DNA from: Candidatus Gastranaerophilales bacterium
Lineage (GTDB): Bacteria; Cyanobacteriota; Vampirovibrionia; Gastranaerophilales; Gastranaerophilaceae
Assembly (NCBI GenBank): GCA_947631645.1
Contig: CANRMD010000001.1
Coordinates: forward strand, 55,352 to 119,351
Direction of reading: 5' to 3'
Length of the DNA stretch: 64,000 nucleotides
Below the pieces are notes generated by a model. The model had not been told where the DNA came from. It searched no databases and saw nothing but the letters and a program-made list of their open reading frames with translations. This document shows, piece by piece, positions 45,974 through 56,357 of this stretch. How positions within the stretch are numbered: position 1 is the first letter of the stretch; every line of letters starts with the position of its first letter. The translations under genes and the position numbers were made by a program.

Positions 45974-46837
45974 CTAATCTTCAGAAAGTATTACATTTAT
46001 TGCGAGTGGAATATATTCAACAACATCAGAAGCTAAAACACTATATTGAGTTAAATCATCTGAAGCAATTTCACCCGAAAGTCCGTGAATAAATACTCCC
46101 AACTTCGCTGCGTCAATTAATTCAAGTCCCTGAGCAGCAAGACCGGCAATAATTCCCGTCAAAACATCACCTGTTCCCGCTTTTGCAAGTGCACTGTTTC
46201 CGGTTGAATTATAATATATTTTATCTCCATCCGTTATTATTGAATTATGTCCTTTTAAAACCGTTATACAATCAAATGTTTGTGATGCAATTCGGGCATA
46301 TTTTTCTCTTGAGTCTAATATTTCGTTAATATCCACACCTAACAATCTTGATAATTCCTTAGGATGAGGTGTTATTACCGAATTTTTTAAGGATAATTCA
46401 TATTTTCTGTTTGCTAAAATATTAATTGCATCAGCATCAATAACAAATTTTATATTTGTATCACGGTTTTTTAATACATTAAATATGAATTCACCAGTTT
46501 TATCAGATGTTGTAATTCCGCACCCGACAGATACAACATCATAACTGTCAATATTAATTAAATTATCGTTTGAAATAGCCCCAACAAAGGTATTCAAGGG
46601 CATAAATGTCAACTCGGGAAGCATAGCAGATATATAAGGGATAATAATATCAGGTGCAGCCAAAGTAACATAGCCCGCTCCGATTTTTAAAGCCGACACG
46701 GAAGATAAATAAGCAGCTCCTCTGTAATTATTTGACCCCGCAATATTTAAAATTCTGCCGTATGTAGATTTATTAGAGTCATCAAACCTTTCAGGTAAAA
46801 GATTAACAACATTTTTAACATTCAAATACTCAGCCAT
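45974..46837 (-). CDS. nnrD: ADP-dependent NAD(P)H-hydrate dehydratase
   Basis: 287 residues, equal to the C-terminal (kinase-fold) domain of the bifunctional Nnr enzyme. Visible: RILNIAGSNNYRGAAYLSSV, SALKIGAGYVTLAAP, VITPHPKELSRLLG and the active-site loop AGTGDVLTGIIAGLAAQG. It repairs hydrated NADH/NADPH using ADP (or ATP). The N-terminal epimerase domain is absent, so epimerisation would be done by a separate protein. It overlaps the trmL stop by 8 bases. Confidence 0.9.
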   Translation of the reverse strand: MAEYLNVKNVVNLLPERFDDSNKSTYGRILNIAGSNNYRGAAYLSSVSALKIGAGYVTLAAPDIIIPYISAMLPELTFMPLNTFVGAISNDNLINIDSYDVVSVGCGITTSDKTGEFIFNVLKNRDTNIKFVIDADAINILANRKYELSLKNSVITPHPKELSRLLGVDINEILDSREKYARIASQTFDCITVLKGHNSIITDGDKIYYNSTGNSALAKAGTGDVLTGIIAGLAAQGLELIDAAKLGVFIHGLSGEIASDDLTQYSVLASDVVEYIPLAINVILSED

Positions 46838-47291
46838 TTTGCCTTATTGCCTCATATAATACTATTGCAACCGAATTAGATAAATTTAAACTCCTTTGCC
46901 CGTCTTGCATAGGAATTGTTATAGATGTATCTTTGTTCTTATTTAAAATACTTTCGGGTATTCCTCTTGTTTCTGGTCCAAACACAAAAAAATCATCATT
47001 TTTAAACTCATATTTTGTATAAACATTTTTTGATTTGGTTGTTAAATAAAAGAAACGTGCATTCTTATAATTATTAATCAAGTCATCTAAAGAATCAATT
47101 TTTATTATTTCAACATCATTCCAATAGTCTAAACCCGCACGCTTTAAATATTTATCCGATAATGCAAAACCTAATTTCCCGACAAGAAATAATCTGGCCC
47201 CAGTGCAAGCACACAAGCGAGCAATATTTCCTGTATTTTGAGGTATTTCAGGTTCATAAAGAACTATATTAAACTTGCTCTTTATCATCAT
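46830..47291 (-). CDS. trmL: tRNA (cytidine/uridine-34 2'-O)-methyltransferase
   Basis: 153 residues, SPOUT fold. FNIVLYEPEIPQNTGNIARL, the knot-forming VFGPETRGIPESIL and SLNLSNSVAIVLYEA are diagnostic of TrmL, which methylates the wobble ribose of certain tRNA-Leu. The first two codons are both ATG (47289 and 47286). It overlaps the pgsA end by 23 bases. Confidence 0.93.
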   Translation of the reverse strand: MMIKSKFNIVLYEPEIPQNTGNIARLCACTGARLFLVGKLGFALSDKYLKRAGLDYWNDVEIIKIDSLDDLINNYKNARFFYLTTKSKNVYTKYEFKNDDFFVFGPETRGIPESILNKNKDTSITIPMQDGQRSLNLSNSVAIVLYEAIRQNG

Positions 47292-47916
47292 CTAAAAATC
47301 TTTTACTTTCTACTAAAACAGGAATACCTCTTATTATACACATGGCAACAGTTACGTATACAAGAACTTTTGCCGTAATAATCAAATAAGGCTGAATATT
47401 TGAATACATTACAAAAGTATTAACACTTATTCCGTCATAATATTCAAAGTTTGGAATATATGCAATTATTAGCATTAAAAAGACCAATGTTTTTGCAAGT
47501 CCGTATACGGCTCTTGAAAATCTTGAAGCAGTTAAAAAGTGGCAGAATTTATTTTTCATCATTGTTGATTCGCCAAATGCCGTATAACCCTTTGATAGAG
47601 CAATACTTCTAAACCCGTCGGTAAGAATGCCTCTTGCAACAACAACCATCGGAACCCACGCTCCAACCCAACCAATAACGGCAAAAGCAATCCAATACAG
47701 ATTTTCTACGACCCTATCGCCTAAAATATCAAATACTGAACCAAATTTTGATTGTTCATTCATAGCTCTGGCAACAATACCGTCTAAACCGTCAAGAACA
47801 ATAACAAATAAGGTTAAAAATATTGAAGCAATAGCAAAATCAGGTCTGCCTGAAAATATAAACTCTATAGCTATAACAGCCAAAATCATTCTTAAAATTG
47901 TTAATAAATTAGCCAT
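47269..47916 (-). CDS. pgsA: CDP-diacylglycerol--glycerol-3-phosphate 3-phosphatidyltransferase
   Basis: 215 residues with about five membrane helices. The CDP-alcohol phosphotransferase motif D-G-x2-A-R-x8-G-x3-D-x3-D is intact (DGIVARAMNEQSK, then FGSVFDILGD). PgsA makes phosphatidylglycerol phosphate. SD GGGGA upstream. The stop lies inside trmL, so translation is coupled. Confidence 0.85.
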   Translation of the reverse strand: MANLLTILRMILAVIAIEFIFSGRPDFAIASIFLTLFVIVLDGLDGIVARAMNEQSKFGSVFDILGDRVVENLYWIAFAVIGWVGAWVPMVVVARGILTDGFRSIALSKGYTAFGESTMMKNKFCHFLTASRFSRAVYGLAKTLVFLMLIIAYIPNFEYYDGISVNTFVMYSNIQPYLIITAKVLVYVTVAMCIIRGIPVLVESKRFLDDDKEQV

Positions 47917-47931
47917 ATAATATCCCCAATA

Positions 47932-48930
47932 CTATTTTTTACTTCTGGAAAGTGCAAAGTTTACGGAATCTAAAGCTTTAACTTTCTCTCCAAGCATAAT
48001 TTTTTCCGCTTCTTCCAAAACTTTCACAACATTAAAACCGTTATGACCGTCGCTTCTTGCTTGTTTACCCTGTTCAACACAAGTTAAAAAGTGCTGACAC
48101 TCAAGTTTTAATGGTTCAATTTCAATATAATCCAAAACTTCCGTTTTAGATACTTTAGGTGAAGTGCTGTCAAAAATTTGAAGTTTATTTTCAGCTAAAG
48201 TATCATCAAATATTGCAGTTGCCTTTGTTCCTCTGACTAAAAGATTAACTCTTTTTTGAGGATGTATCCAGCTGTCAGAAATATGTGCAATAATATTATC
48301 TTCATACTCAATTGTAACATGGGTAATATCCATAATATCGTTATTATCCGATGACGCACCAACAGCACTGATAACTCTTACGGGTTCTTTACCTAAAACA
48401 TAACTTGTCATTGAAACATCATGCGGAGCTAAATCCCACATAACGCTTCTGTCATTTTTAAAGTAATTGATATTAAGTCTGTCGCTTTGAACATATCTTA
48501 TATCGCCGAGAGCACCTTCTTTTATAAGCATTTTTAAACGATTAACCGCCGGATGGTACATTAATAAGTGTCCGACCATTAAAACCATATTGTTTTTTGA
48601 AGCCAAATCGGTTAAAGCTTTTGCTTCCGCAGATACGGTAGAAATCGGTTTTTCGACGTAAACGTGTTTCCCTGCTTCTATTGCTGTTTTTACTATTTTA
48701 TAATGTGTATGACTGGGCGTAACAACAGCAACCGCTTCAATCTCAGGATTATTAAATATTTCATTTGAATCAGATATAATATTTACATCAGGATATTGAG
48801 CTTTAAGGTTCTTTCTGTTTTCTTCATCCAAATCACAAACTGTATGCAAAGCGTTTAAATTATAAAAGTTTCTTACAACATTTTTTCCCCAAATACCGCA
48901 ACCTATTACCGCAACATTATGTGATTTCAT
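47932..48930 (-). CDS. Gfo/Idh/MocA-family sugar oxidoreductase
   Basis: Start chosen at ATG 48930 (MKSHNVAVIGCGIWG), behind GGAG; the longer form lacks an SD. 332 residues. Rossmann motif VIGCGIWGKNVVRNF, the catalytic Lys in the family signature VEKPIS, and HDVSMTSYVLG. The GCGIWGKN loop is typical of UDP-N-acetylglucosamine-type 3-dehydrogenases (WbpB/WlbA-like) used for surface sugars. The exact substrate is not determinable. Confidence 0.85.
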   Translation of the reverse strand: MKSHNVAVIGCGIWGKNVVRNFYNLNALHTVCDLDEENRKNLKAQYPDVNIISDSNEIFNNPEIEAVAVVTPSHTHYKIVKTAIEAGKHVYVEKPISTVSAEAKALTDLASKNNMVLMVGHLLMYHPAVNRLKMLIKEGALGDIRYVQSDRLNINYFKNDRSVMWDLAPHDVSMTSYVLGKEPVRVISAVGASSDNNDIMDITHVTIEYEDNIIAHISDSWIHPQKRVNLLVRGTKATAIFDDTLAENKLQIFDSTSPKVSKTEVLDYIEIEPLKLECQHFLTCVEQGKQARSDGHNGFNVVKVLEEAEKIMLGEKVKALDSVNFALSRSKK

Positions 48931-49029
48931 TTTTATACTCCAAAATATCCTTTTATACATGCTATTTTAATACACTTTTATTGTAAAAAATAAGAAATAA
49001 AAGGTCAAATTAAATATTTATAAAGAAAA

Positions 49030-50568
49030 TTATATTATGCATATTCGGTTATCTTTTCTGACTTCAAAAGGTTGAGATATTGATTTAATATAATCAATAG
49101 TACATTTATCTTTATCAAAATGATAATTTTCAAGAATTTCCGACGGTTCTTTTTTTAGCATATCAAGCCCATCACCGCCACCAACAAGGAATTCATCATA
49201 TACAGCATTATATTTTTTATTCGGGTCGGGATTATTAACATTAATCGGATGAACCTGACCTTGTTTATCAATAAAATTAAGTTCAACAAGTTCGCCATTT
49301 CTATTCATGGTATAGTTCAAGCCGGATACTTGCATAATCCCGGGTTTTGAATTATGTGCCACAAGTGATTTTGCACACATATTAATTGCATCAACCAAAT
49401 CTTTTTCACTCAGGCTGACTCTTCTTAGTTTATTATTAAACGGGAAAATACTTGAAATATCACGTTCTGTGACGGTGCCTGTATCTACACTTCCTCTAAA
49501 GTTAGCCGAGTTTATAAGAACAATATCGGCATCCAAATCTTTTTTAACCGCATCGGCAACAAAATCTGCCCATGGATTTTCTTCAACCAAATTATTTTTC
49601 GGAATAGGGTCGGCATAACCCAATGTACCTATTTTAGGAGATTCTCCCATTATTGAATCAATTGTTTTTGACATAACCAAATTTGGTGCAAAATGGTTTG
49701 TATCGGTAACATTATTTTGAATATAAGTAATTTGACCCAAGTCATTAAATTCTAAATTTAAAAGTCCGAAATAGTTACCGTCACGACCTGCCTGGGTAAT
49801 AAGAACAGGCTCGCCCGTAGGAGAATATAATAAATTTTCACCATCTTTAACTCCTTCTATTAAATCGTGCGAATGTCCGCCTAATATAATATCAATACCG
49901 GATATTTTTTGAGCAATTTCACGCTCTGTTTCATTACCCTCGTGAGAAAGAAGTATAACTTTATTTACACCTTGCTGTCTTAATTTATCAACTTCTTGCT
50001 GCAACTCAACCAAAGTTTGTTCTTTATCATCTATGGTTATTCCCTCTAAAATTTCAGGTTTTTTAAGCCTTTTTTGCATATCTGACGGTTGAACTCCGAT
50101 AAGTCCGTATTGTTGACCGCTTTTATCGGAAACTATTGTTGAACGCATAACTTTTTTTGACATCTCTGATATATTATCAGGGAAGTTCATATTCATTCCC
50201 AAAATTTTTGTTTTAGTATCTTTTAACAAATCGGCACAAATAGAAGCCGTAATATCAAACTCATGATTACCTAACGTTTGAGCATCAACCTCAGACATTT
50301 TAAGGAAACTTGCCGCAGCTTTATTTCTTTTTTCATCAGAACCTATAAACGTATCACCCGATGAAAATTTAAAAAAGTCAGCTCCTGTTTGTTTTGCAAT
50401 ATATTCAGCTTGCTCTCCCGCAGAATATAATCTTTGCATTTTCGGAATCTGACCATGTAAGTCATTAAAATAGAATATCGAAGTTTTAACACTCGATTTT
50501 GGATTCTTAAAACCGCCCGAATTGACCGTTTTAGTCGGTTGAGCTGAGTGCATGCTTACTACGTTCAT
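49030..50568 (-). CDS. 5'-nucleotidase/UshA-like metallophosphatase, apparently cytoplasmic
   Basis: 512 residues. Dinuclear-metal motifs: FNDLHGQIPKM, SGDTFIGSD, LGNHEFD, LLSHEGNE and LGGHSHDLI, followed by the C-terminal nucleotide-binding domain (ADFVADAVKKDLDADIVLIN; GDGLDMLKK). It hydrolyses nucleotides or related phosphoesters. UshA-type enzymes are usually exported, but here there is no signal peptide: the N-terminus is a Ser/Thr/Asn-rich tail (about 1-30). An oddity it shares with other proteins in the window. Confidence 0.85.
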   Translation of the reverse strand: MNVVSMHSAQPTKTVNSGGFKNPKSSVKTSIFYFNDLHGQIPKMQRLYSAGEQAEYIAKQTGADFFKFSSGDTFIGSDEKRNKAAASFLKMSEVDAQTLGNHEFDITASICADLLKDTKTKILGMNMNFPDNISEMSKKVMRSTIVSDKSGQQYGLIGVQPSDMQKRLKKPEILEGITIDDKEQTLVELQQEVDKLRQQGVNKVILLSHEGNETEREIAQKISGIDIILGGHSHDLIEGVKDGENLLYSPTGEPVLITQAGRDGNYFGLLNLEFNDLGQITYIQNNVTDTNHFAPNLVMSKTIDSIMGESPKIGTLGYADPIPKNNLVEENPWADFVADAVKKDLDADIVLINSANFRGSVDTGTVTERDISSIFPFNNKLRRVSLSEKDLVDAINMCAKSLVAHNSKPGIMQVSGLNYTMNRNGELVELNFIDKQGQVHPINVNNPDPNKKYNAVYDEFLVGGGDGLDMLKKEPSEILENYHFDKDKCTIDYIKSISQPFEVRKDNRICII

Positions 50569-50654
50569 AATAATAATTCCGATTATCTATACACATGCTT
50601 CAAAAATAAACATAATTTTTTTTGCCCGTTAAATTATCAATAATTTATTTTTAT

Positions 50655-51611
50655 TTACATTTTAAAATGATTAAAAGAATATTTTTCAAATACATTTTCA
50701 TTTACCGTTTCATTTGAAGCACCGTCTTGAATAATAACACAAGGATTATTATCCTTATTTTGAACTCGGCCTATACAAGTGAACAAATTTTTATCAAGCT
50801 TTAAATAAATATCTTCACTAACGCATAAAACAAGTTCATAATCCTCGGCACCCCATTTAATGAAATGCTTATAATCCAATTTGTTTTGATTAGAAAAATC
50901 AATTACCGATTGATTAACGGGAACATCATTTATATTTATTTTTAAAGTTCTTTTACTGTTTTGTGCTATTTTGTACAAAGCATCAACAAGACCGTCCGAA
51001 GCATCCATAAGTGCAATATTTGAATTAACAAATTTTGCAAGTAATAAAGCCTCTTTTACTCGCGGAACAGGATTTAAATGAGCCTCTATAATTTTTTTAT
51101 CGGCATATAAAAAGTTGCTTAAAGCATATAACCCTGCACCTGATGAGCCAAATTCTCCGGTTACAAGTATATAATCATCTTTTTTCGCATTTTTCCTTGA
51201 AGTAACAAAATTGCATACCCTTTTACCTATTGCTGTAATTGAGACAACAATTTTGTCGGAAGATGTAATATCACCGCCTATGACAATAACATTATATTCT
51301 TTACAAACATCATTAATACCTCTGTATAATTCCTTTACAAAATCATCTTTGATATTTTCGGGTAATGAAATTGAAACACAAATATACAAAGGAAGAGAAA
51401 GTGCTGCGGCCAAATCGCTTAAATTTACGCTGACAGACTTTCTTCCCAATAAATACGGAGTTGTTGTATACATAGAAAAATGAACATTTTCAACAAGAGT
51501 ATCTTGGGTAACAAAAATATCAAAATCTTTCAAAAAAGCACAATCATCACCCAAAAATTTATTATTTTCTAAAGTATTACTAATAATTTTTAAAAAATCT
51601 AACTCTTTCAT
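50655..51611 (-). CDS. thiL: thiamine-monophosphate kinase
   Basis: 318 residues; AIR synthase-like fold. LGDDCAFLKDFDIFVTQDTL, VSVNLSDLAAA, VIGGDITSSDKIVVS, VTGEFGSSGAGL and LMDASDGLVDAL are the ATP/Mg and substrate motifs. It makes thiamine diphosphate, the cofactor needed by the transketolase encoded at 53906. No clear SD precedes the ATG. Confidence 0.93.
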   Translation of the reverse strand: MKELDFLKIISNTLENNKFLGDDCAFLKDFDIFVTQDTLVENVHFSMYTTTPYLLGRKSVSVNLSDLAAALSLPLYICVSISLPENIKDDFVKELYRGINDVCKEYNVIVIGGDITSSDKIVVSITAIGKRVCNFVTSRKNAKKDDYILVTGEFGSSGAGLYALSNFLYADKKIIEAHLNPVPRVKEALLLAKFVNSNIALMDASDGLVDALYKIAQNSKRTLKININDVPVNQSVIDFSNQNKLDYKHFIKWGAEDYELVLCVSEDIYLKLDKNLFTCIGRVQNKDNNPCVIIQDGASNETVNENVFEKYSFNHFKM

Positions 51612-51664
51612 AAAAAAATTTTAACACTAAAAGTAAAAAAAGTTTAAAAATACTTTAAAAAAAG

Positions 51665-51693
51665 TTGTGAACATGTACAATAATAAGTATATT
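51665..51693 (+). promoter_or_regulatory. promoter candidate for pgi
   Basis: TTGTGA (51665-51670), 17 bases, TATATT (51688-51693); start would be about 25 bases before the pgi ATG. Confidence 0.4.
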
Positions 51694-51725
51694 GCCGAAA
51701 ATTATACAATAATCAGCGAGGAAAA

Positions 51726-53123
51726 ATGATAGAACTAAACTATCGAAACGTTAAGGCCGAAATTGTCGGGAAGCAAAACGGATTAAACATAGAAGAAGAA
51801 TTTAATACATACAAAGATATCATTCATAAAATTATCGGAGATTTAAACTCAAATAAAGATAAACCCGGTCAAAAACTTCAATGGATGAATCTTGGTTATA
51901 ACGAAGAAACAATCTGGTATGTAAAAGAATTTGCCGCAATGGTAGAAAATCGTTTTGATAATATATTGATTTTAGGTCTGGGCGGTTCGGCACTCGGAGG
52001 CAAAGCTGTTTGCGAAGCTCTTTTACCTCCGTATTGGAATTTTCTTTCTAAAGAACAAAGAAATAATTTCCCGAGAATATTTTTCCTCGATAATATTGAC
52101 CCTGACCAAATGAACTCTATTTTAGATATTTTGGACTTAAAAAAGACTTTAGTTAACGTTATTACAAAATCAGGTTCAACCGCAGAGGTAATGGCACAAT
52201 ATATGGTGCTGAAAGACAGAATGGAAAAAGAACTCGGCGATGACTACAGAAAAAACGTTATAGCCACAACTGACAGAAATCTCGGTATTTTAAAACAGCT
52301 TTCAGACCAAGAGGGATATAAAACTTTTTATATTCCAGATGACGTGGAAGGCAGATTTTCGGTATTTTCTGCAGTAGGATTACTTCCGTTTGCTCTTGTC
52401 GGTATAGATATAGAAGAAATTACTCAAGGCATAAAGGATATGGATTTAGCCCTTAAAAATACCGACATAAACTATAATATAGCCGCACAAAATGCCTTAA
52501 TTCACTTTTTAATGGATACAAAACTCGGCAAAAAAATATCTGTTATGATGCCATATTCAAACAGATTAAGATATGTAGCGGATTGGTATTGCCAATTGTG
52601 GGCAGAATCTTTAGGAAAAGAACGAGATAAAGATAATAATATAGTAAACACGGGGCAAACTCCCGTGAAAGCTATAGGTGTTACAGACCAGCATTCACAA
52701 ATACAGCTTTATAATGAAGGTCCTAACGATAAAATTATAACTTTCTTAAGAGTAAATGAATTTGATACTACTCTTGAAATTCCTAACATATTTGAATATA
52801 CGGGAATAAGCTACCTCGGCGGAAAGACAATGAATCAATTATTCCAAGCCGAAGCTGATTCTACAATGGCTTCATTAATTGATTACAAAAGACCAAACGT
52901 AACAATCAGCATTCCAAAAGTTACACCTTATTATTTAGGACAACTTTTATATATGCTCGAAGTACAAACAGCCATCACCGGAGCACTGCATAACATAGAT
53001 GCTTTTAATCAGCCGGGAGTAGAACAATCAAAAAATTATACCTATGCACTAATGGGCAGAGTAGGTTATGAAGATTCCGCAAATGAACTTAAAGAAAAAC
53101 TTTTGACGGAAATAAAGTTGTAA
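51726..53123 (+). CDS. pgi: glucose-6-phosphate isomerase
   Basis: 465 residues, SD GAGGAAAA. Two SIS-like domains with LILGLGGSALGGKAV, TKSGSTAEVMAQ, and the signature GVTDQHSQIQLYNEGP carrying the catalytic His and Glu. It interconverts glucose- and fructose-6-phosphate. Length is that of the shorter bacterial branch. First gene of a central-carbon run with the transketolase halves. Confidence 0.93.
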   Translation: MIELNYRNVKAEIVGKQNGLNIEEEFNTYKDIIHKIIGDLNSNKDKPGQKLQWMNLGYNEETIWYVKEFAAMVENRFDNILILGLGGSALGGKAVCEALLPPYWNFLSKEQRNNFPRIFFLDNIDPDQMNSILDILDLKKTLVNVITKSGSTAEVMAQYMVLKDRMEKELGDDYRKNVIATTDRNLGILKQLSDQEGYKTFYIPDDVEGRFSVFSAVGLLPFALVGIDIEEITQGIKDMDLALKNTDINYNIAAQNALIHFLMDTKLGKKISVMMPYSNRLRYVADWYCQLWAESLGKERDKDNNIVNTGQTPVKAIGVTDQHSQIQLYNEGPNDKIITFLRVNEFDTTLEIPNIFEYTGISYLGGKTMNQLFQAEADSTMASLIDYKRPNVTISIPKVTPYYLGQLLYMLEVQTAITGALHNIDAFNQPGVEQSKNYTYALMGRVGYEDSANELKEKLLTEIKL

Positions 53124-53127
53124 TATT

Positions 53128-53156
53128 TTAACATTTTTTTTAGTATATGCTAAAAT
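53128..53156 (+). promoter_or_regulatory. strong promoter abutting the wecG-like start
   Basis: TTAACA (53128-53133), 17 bases ending in TGC, then TAAAAT (53151-53156), i.e. with an extended -10. The predicted start (about 53163) coincides with the ATG, and there is no SD, which suggests a leaderless transcript. Confidence 0.5.
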
Positions 53157-53162
53157 TTAATT

Positions 53163-53903
53163 ATGGAAAGAAATACAAATAAAGTACTCGGCTATGATGT
53201 AGATTTGCTTTCTTTTGACGAAGCACTTGATATCGTTACGGAAAATATGCAAAATGCTAAAGGCATGCAAATTGTTACAATTAATCCTGAAATGATTGAA
53301 CTTGCACAAAAAAATATGCAATTCTCCGTAATACTAAAAAATGCAGACCTTGTTATACCTGACGGTTCGGGCATAAAACTTGCATTAAAACTTAAAGGTA
53401 TTGAACAACAGCAAATTCCGGGAATTGATTTTGCAAAAGAACTAATACATATATGTAACAATTATAAATACAATATCGCCCTTATAGGTGCAAAAGAAGA
53501 AATTATTCAAACAACCGTAAAAAAGGTACAATCAGAATTTCCCAATGCCAATATATGCTATTTCCATAACGGATACTTTACTGCGGATAAAGAAGAAGAA
53601 ATAATAAACAAGCTGGTAAGTGAAAACCCAAGACTTGTATTAGTTGCACTAGGAGCACCCAAACAAGAATTTTTTATAAAAAAATGCAAAAAGTTAATGC
53701 AAAACACAACATTTATTGGAGTTGGTGGTTCATTTGACGTATGGTCGGGAGAAGTTGAACGAGCACCCGAATTTTTCAGAACAATGGGTTGGGAATGGAT
53801 ATATCGTACATATAAACAGCCTCAAAGATTAAAAAGGATTTATAAAACTTTGCCCGTTTTTTTAATAAAAGTTATAATAGAAGCGATACAAAAAAAGGGA
53901 TAA
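53163..53903 (+). CDS. WecG/TagA/CpsF-family glycosyltransferase
   Basis: 246 residues. [28 protein letters not shown] and the C-terminal [18 protein letters not shown] define family GT26. Such enzymes add N-acetylmannosamine(uronate) or related sugars to a lipid-linked acceptor in surface-polymer synthesis. The sugar is not fixed by the sequence. It lies between pgi and the transketolase genes, and probably has its own promoter. Confidence 0.9.
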   Translation: MERNTNKVLGYDVDLLSFDEALDIVTENMQNAKGMQIVTINPEMIELAQKNMQFSVILKNADLVIPDGSGIKLALKLKGIEQQQIPGIDFAKELIHICNNYKYNIALIGAKEEIIQTTVKKVQSEFPNANICYFHNGYFTADKEEEIINKLVSENPRLVLVALGAPKQEFFIKKCKKLMQNTTFIGVGGSFDVWSGEVERAPEFFRTMGWEWIYRTYKQPQRLKRIYKTLPVFLIKVIIEAIQKKG

Positions 53904-53905
53904 TA

Positions 53906-54742
53906 ATGACAAATACACTACAAGAGGCGGAGATTAAAACACTAAAAGAAGTATCAAAAAAATTAAGACGCGAAGTACTTATGATGATACATAATGCCAA
54001 GTCCGGACACCCGGGAGGGTCATTATCAGCTATTGATATATTAAATGTACTTTTTACAAAATGTATGAAACATTATCCCGAATGCGAAAAAAACTCTGAT
54101 TATAAAAATCGGGACAGATTTATTTTATCCAAAGGACACGCATCTGCAGCATTATATGCAATAATGGCACATTGCGGATATTTTAGTGAAGAAGAATTGT
54201 TAACATTCAGAAAACTAGGTTCAAGACTTCAAGGGCATCCTTGCTGCAACAAATTAAAAGGTATAGAAGTTTCTACGGGTTCATTAGGGCAGGGACTCTC
54301 CATCGGATGCGGGATGGCTTTAGGATTAAGGCTTGATAATATAAATTCCAAAGTGTATGTATATATGGGTGACGGTGAAATTGAAGAAGGAAGCGTTTGG
54401 GAAGCTGCCATGAATGCCTCACACAATAATTTAAATAATATTATTGCCTTTGTTGACAGAAACAAACTTCAAATAGACGGTTCTACTGAAACCGTTAAAT
54501 CTGTCGGCAATGTTAAAGCTAAATTTGAAGCATTCGGATGGAATGCTTTAGAAATAGACGGACATAATTTCAATCAAATTTATGATGCAGTTAATACTGC
54601 AAAACAAAGTAATAAACCTTTTGTTATTATAGCGGATACCATAAAAGGGAAAGGGGTTTCTTTTATGGAAAATAATGCTAACTGGCACGGTAAAGCCCCC
54701 AACGATGACGAATTAAAGTCAGCACTTGAAGAATTAAAATAG
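53906..54742 (+). CDS. transketolase, N-terminal subunit
   Basis: 278 residues. [32 protein letters not shown] and the thiamine-diphosphate motif [15 protein letters not shown] through [15 protein letters not shown]. It is the cofactor-binding half of a transketolase split in two genes, a common arrangement in anaerobes. It needs the next gene's product for activity. SD AAGGGA; 2 bases after the wecG-like stop. Confidence 0.93.
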   Translation: MTNTLQEAEIKTLKEVSKKLRREVLMMIHNAKSGHPGGSLSAIDILNVLFTKCMKHYPECEKNSDYKNRDRFILSKGHASAALYAIMAHCGYFSEEELLTFRKLGSRLQGHPCCNKLKGIEVSTGSLGQGLSIGCGMALGLRLDNINSKVYVYMGDGEIEEGSVWEAAMNASHNNLNNIIAFVDRNKLQIDGSTETVKSVGNVKAKFEAFGWNALEIDGHNFNQIYDAVNTAKQSNKPFVIIADTIKGKGVSFMENNANWHGKAPNDDELKSALEELK

Positions 54743-54750
54743 AGGTTAAC

Positions 54751-55686
54751 ATGACAAGAGAATGCAAATCAGTCAGAAGTGCATATGGTAAAACCCTTGT
54801 AGAATTAGGGAAAATAAATAAAGATATAGTTGTTTTGGATGCGGATTTATCCTGTTCAACACAAACTAAAATGTTTGCAAAAGAGTTTCCGCAAAGATTT
54901 TTTAACGTTGGGATAGCAGAACAGGACCTTATGACAACTGCTGCAGGGCTCGCTTGCACGGGGAAAATTCCTTTTGTTTCAACATTTGCAATGTTCGCTA
55001 CTGGAAGAGCTTGGGAACAAATCAGAAATACTATCTGTTATTCAAATTTAAACGTAAAAATTGCAGCAACTCATGGCGGTATTACTGTTGGTGAAGATGG
55101 TGCAAGCCATCAATCTTTAGAAGATATTTCTCTTATGAGAAGTATTCCCAATATGCTCATAATAGTTCCAGCAGACGAAAAAGAAACAATAGAAGCGGTC
55201 AAATTTGCCGCAAGCCACTACGGGCCTGTTTACATAAGAATTGCAAGAACTAATTTACCTGATATTTTTGATGATAACTATAAATTCGATTATAAGAAAG
55301 CCAAAATTATAAACTCGGGAAATGATATAACATTAATATCAAACGGAGAAACTTTGGTTGAAACTATGGATTGTGCTAAAATATTATCAGATAAAGGAAT
55401 AAAAGCAGAAGTAATTCATGCTCCGGTTGTAAAACCTATAGATTGCGAAACGATAATAAATTCGGCAAGAAAGACAAATAAAGTTGTTACGATAGAAAAC
55501 CATTCCGTAATCGGAGGTTTAGGGAGTGCAGTATGTGAGCTTTTAAGTGAAAATTATCCTGTAAAAGTTCACAGAATAGGGATAAATGATGAATTCGGAC
55601 AAAGCGGCAACGCAAAAGAACTGCTTATACACTACGGACTGGATGCTGCAAGTCTTGCTCAAAAAATAATAGGGATACTTAAATGA
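54751..55686 (+). CDS. transketolase, C-terminal subunit
   Basis: 311 residues. Pyrimidine-binding domain (FFNVGIAEQDLMTTAAGLA, FAMFATGRAWEQI, ATHGGITVGEDGASHQ) and the C-terminal domain. Together with the previous gene it forms transketolase, which moves two-carbon units in the pentose phosphate pathway. 8 bases downstream of its partner; its stop overlaps ftsE by 4 bases (ATGA). Confidence 0.93.
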   Translation: MTRECKSVRSAYGKTLVELGKINKDIVVLDADLSCSTQTKMFAKEFPQRFFNVGIAEQDLMTTAAGLACTGKIPFVSTFAMFATGRAWEQIRNTICYSNLNVKIAATHGGITVGEDGASHQSLEDISLMRSIPNMLIIVPADEKETIEAVKFAASHYGPVYIRIARTNLPDIFDDNYKFDYKKAKIINSGNDITLISNGETLVETMDCAKILSDKGIKAEVIHAPVVKPIDCETIINSARKTNKVVTIENHSVIGGLGSAVCELLSENYPVKVHRIGINDEFGQSGNAKELLIHYGLDAASLAQKIIGILK

Positions 55687-56357
55687 TACAATTAAGAAAT
55701 GTTTATAAAAAATATAAAGATATATATGCACTGCAAAACATTAATCTTGATATAATGTCCAGTGAATTTGTATTTTTAACCGGTTCATCGGGGGCCGGAA
55801 AATCTACATTAATGAAACTATTATACAGAGAAGAAATTCCAACCTCCGGTACTGTTATGATTGGGAATATAAATATAGCAAAATTGCCCAACGACAGAGT
55901 TCCAAATATAAGAAGATGTATGGGCATTGTATTTCAAGATTACAAACTTTTACCCAATATTAGTGTATATGATAACATTGCATTTGTGATAAGAACATTA
56001 GGAATGCGTTCAAAAGAAATACAAGAAAGGGTTTTGGGGGCACTCAAGGTTGTAGGCTTATCAAACAAAATGAATGCAAAGCCGACGGAACTTTCCGGAG
56101 GAGAACAACAGAGAGTCAGCATAGCAAGGGCTATAGTTAACGGCCCGCCGCTTTTAATTGCAGATGAACCAACGGGAAATCTTGACCCAAAAACATCATT
56201 AGAAATTATGCAAATATTAGAACAAATTAATGAAAAAGGCATCACTGTTATTGTTTCAACTCATGATAGAGATATTGTAAATTATTTTAGAAAACGAGTT
56301 ATAACAATGGAACAAGGTCAAATAATCAGGGATGTTCAGGCAGGAAGATATGAGTAA
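55683..56357 (+). CDS. ftsE: cell-division ABC ATPase FtsE
   Basis: 224 residues. Walker A GSSGAGKST, Q-loop VFQDYKLLPN, signature LSGGEQ, Walker B LIADEPTGNLDP and a His switch in VSTHDRDIV. It drives FtsX to activate peptidoglycan hydrolases at the septum. Overlaps tkt (4 bases) and ftsX (8 bases). Confidence 0.95.
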   Translation: MIQLRNVYKKYKDIYALQNINLDIMSSEFVFLTGSSGAGKSTLMKLLYREEIPTSGTVMIGNINIAKLPNDRVPNIRRCMGIVFQDYKLLPNISVYDNIAFVIRTLGMRSKEIQERVLGALKVVGLSNKMNAKPTELSGGEQQRVSIARAIVNGPPLLIADEPTGNLDPKTSLEIMQILEQINEKGITVIVSTHDRDIVNYFRKRVITMEQGQIIRDVQAGRYE

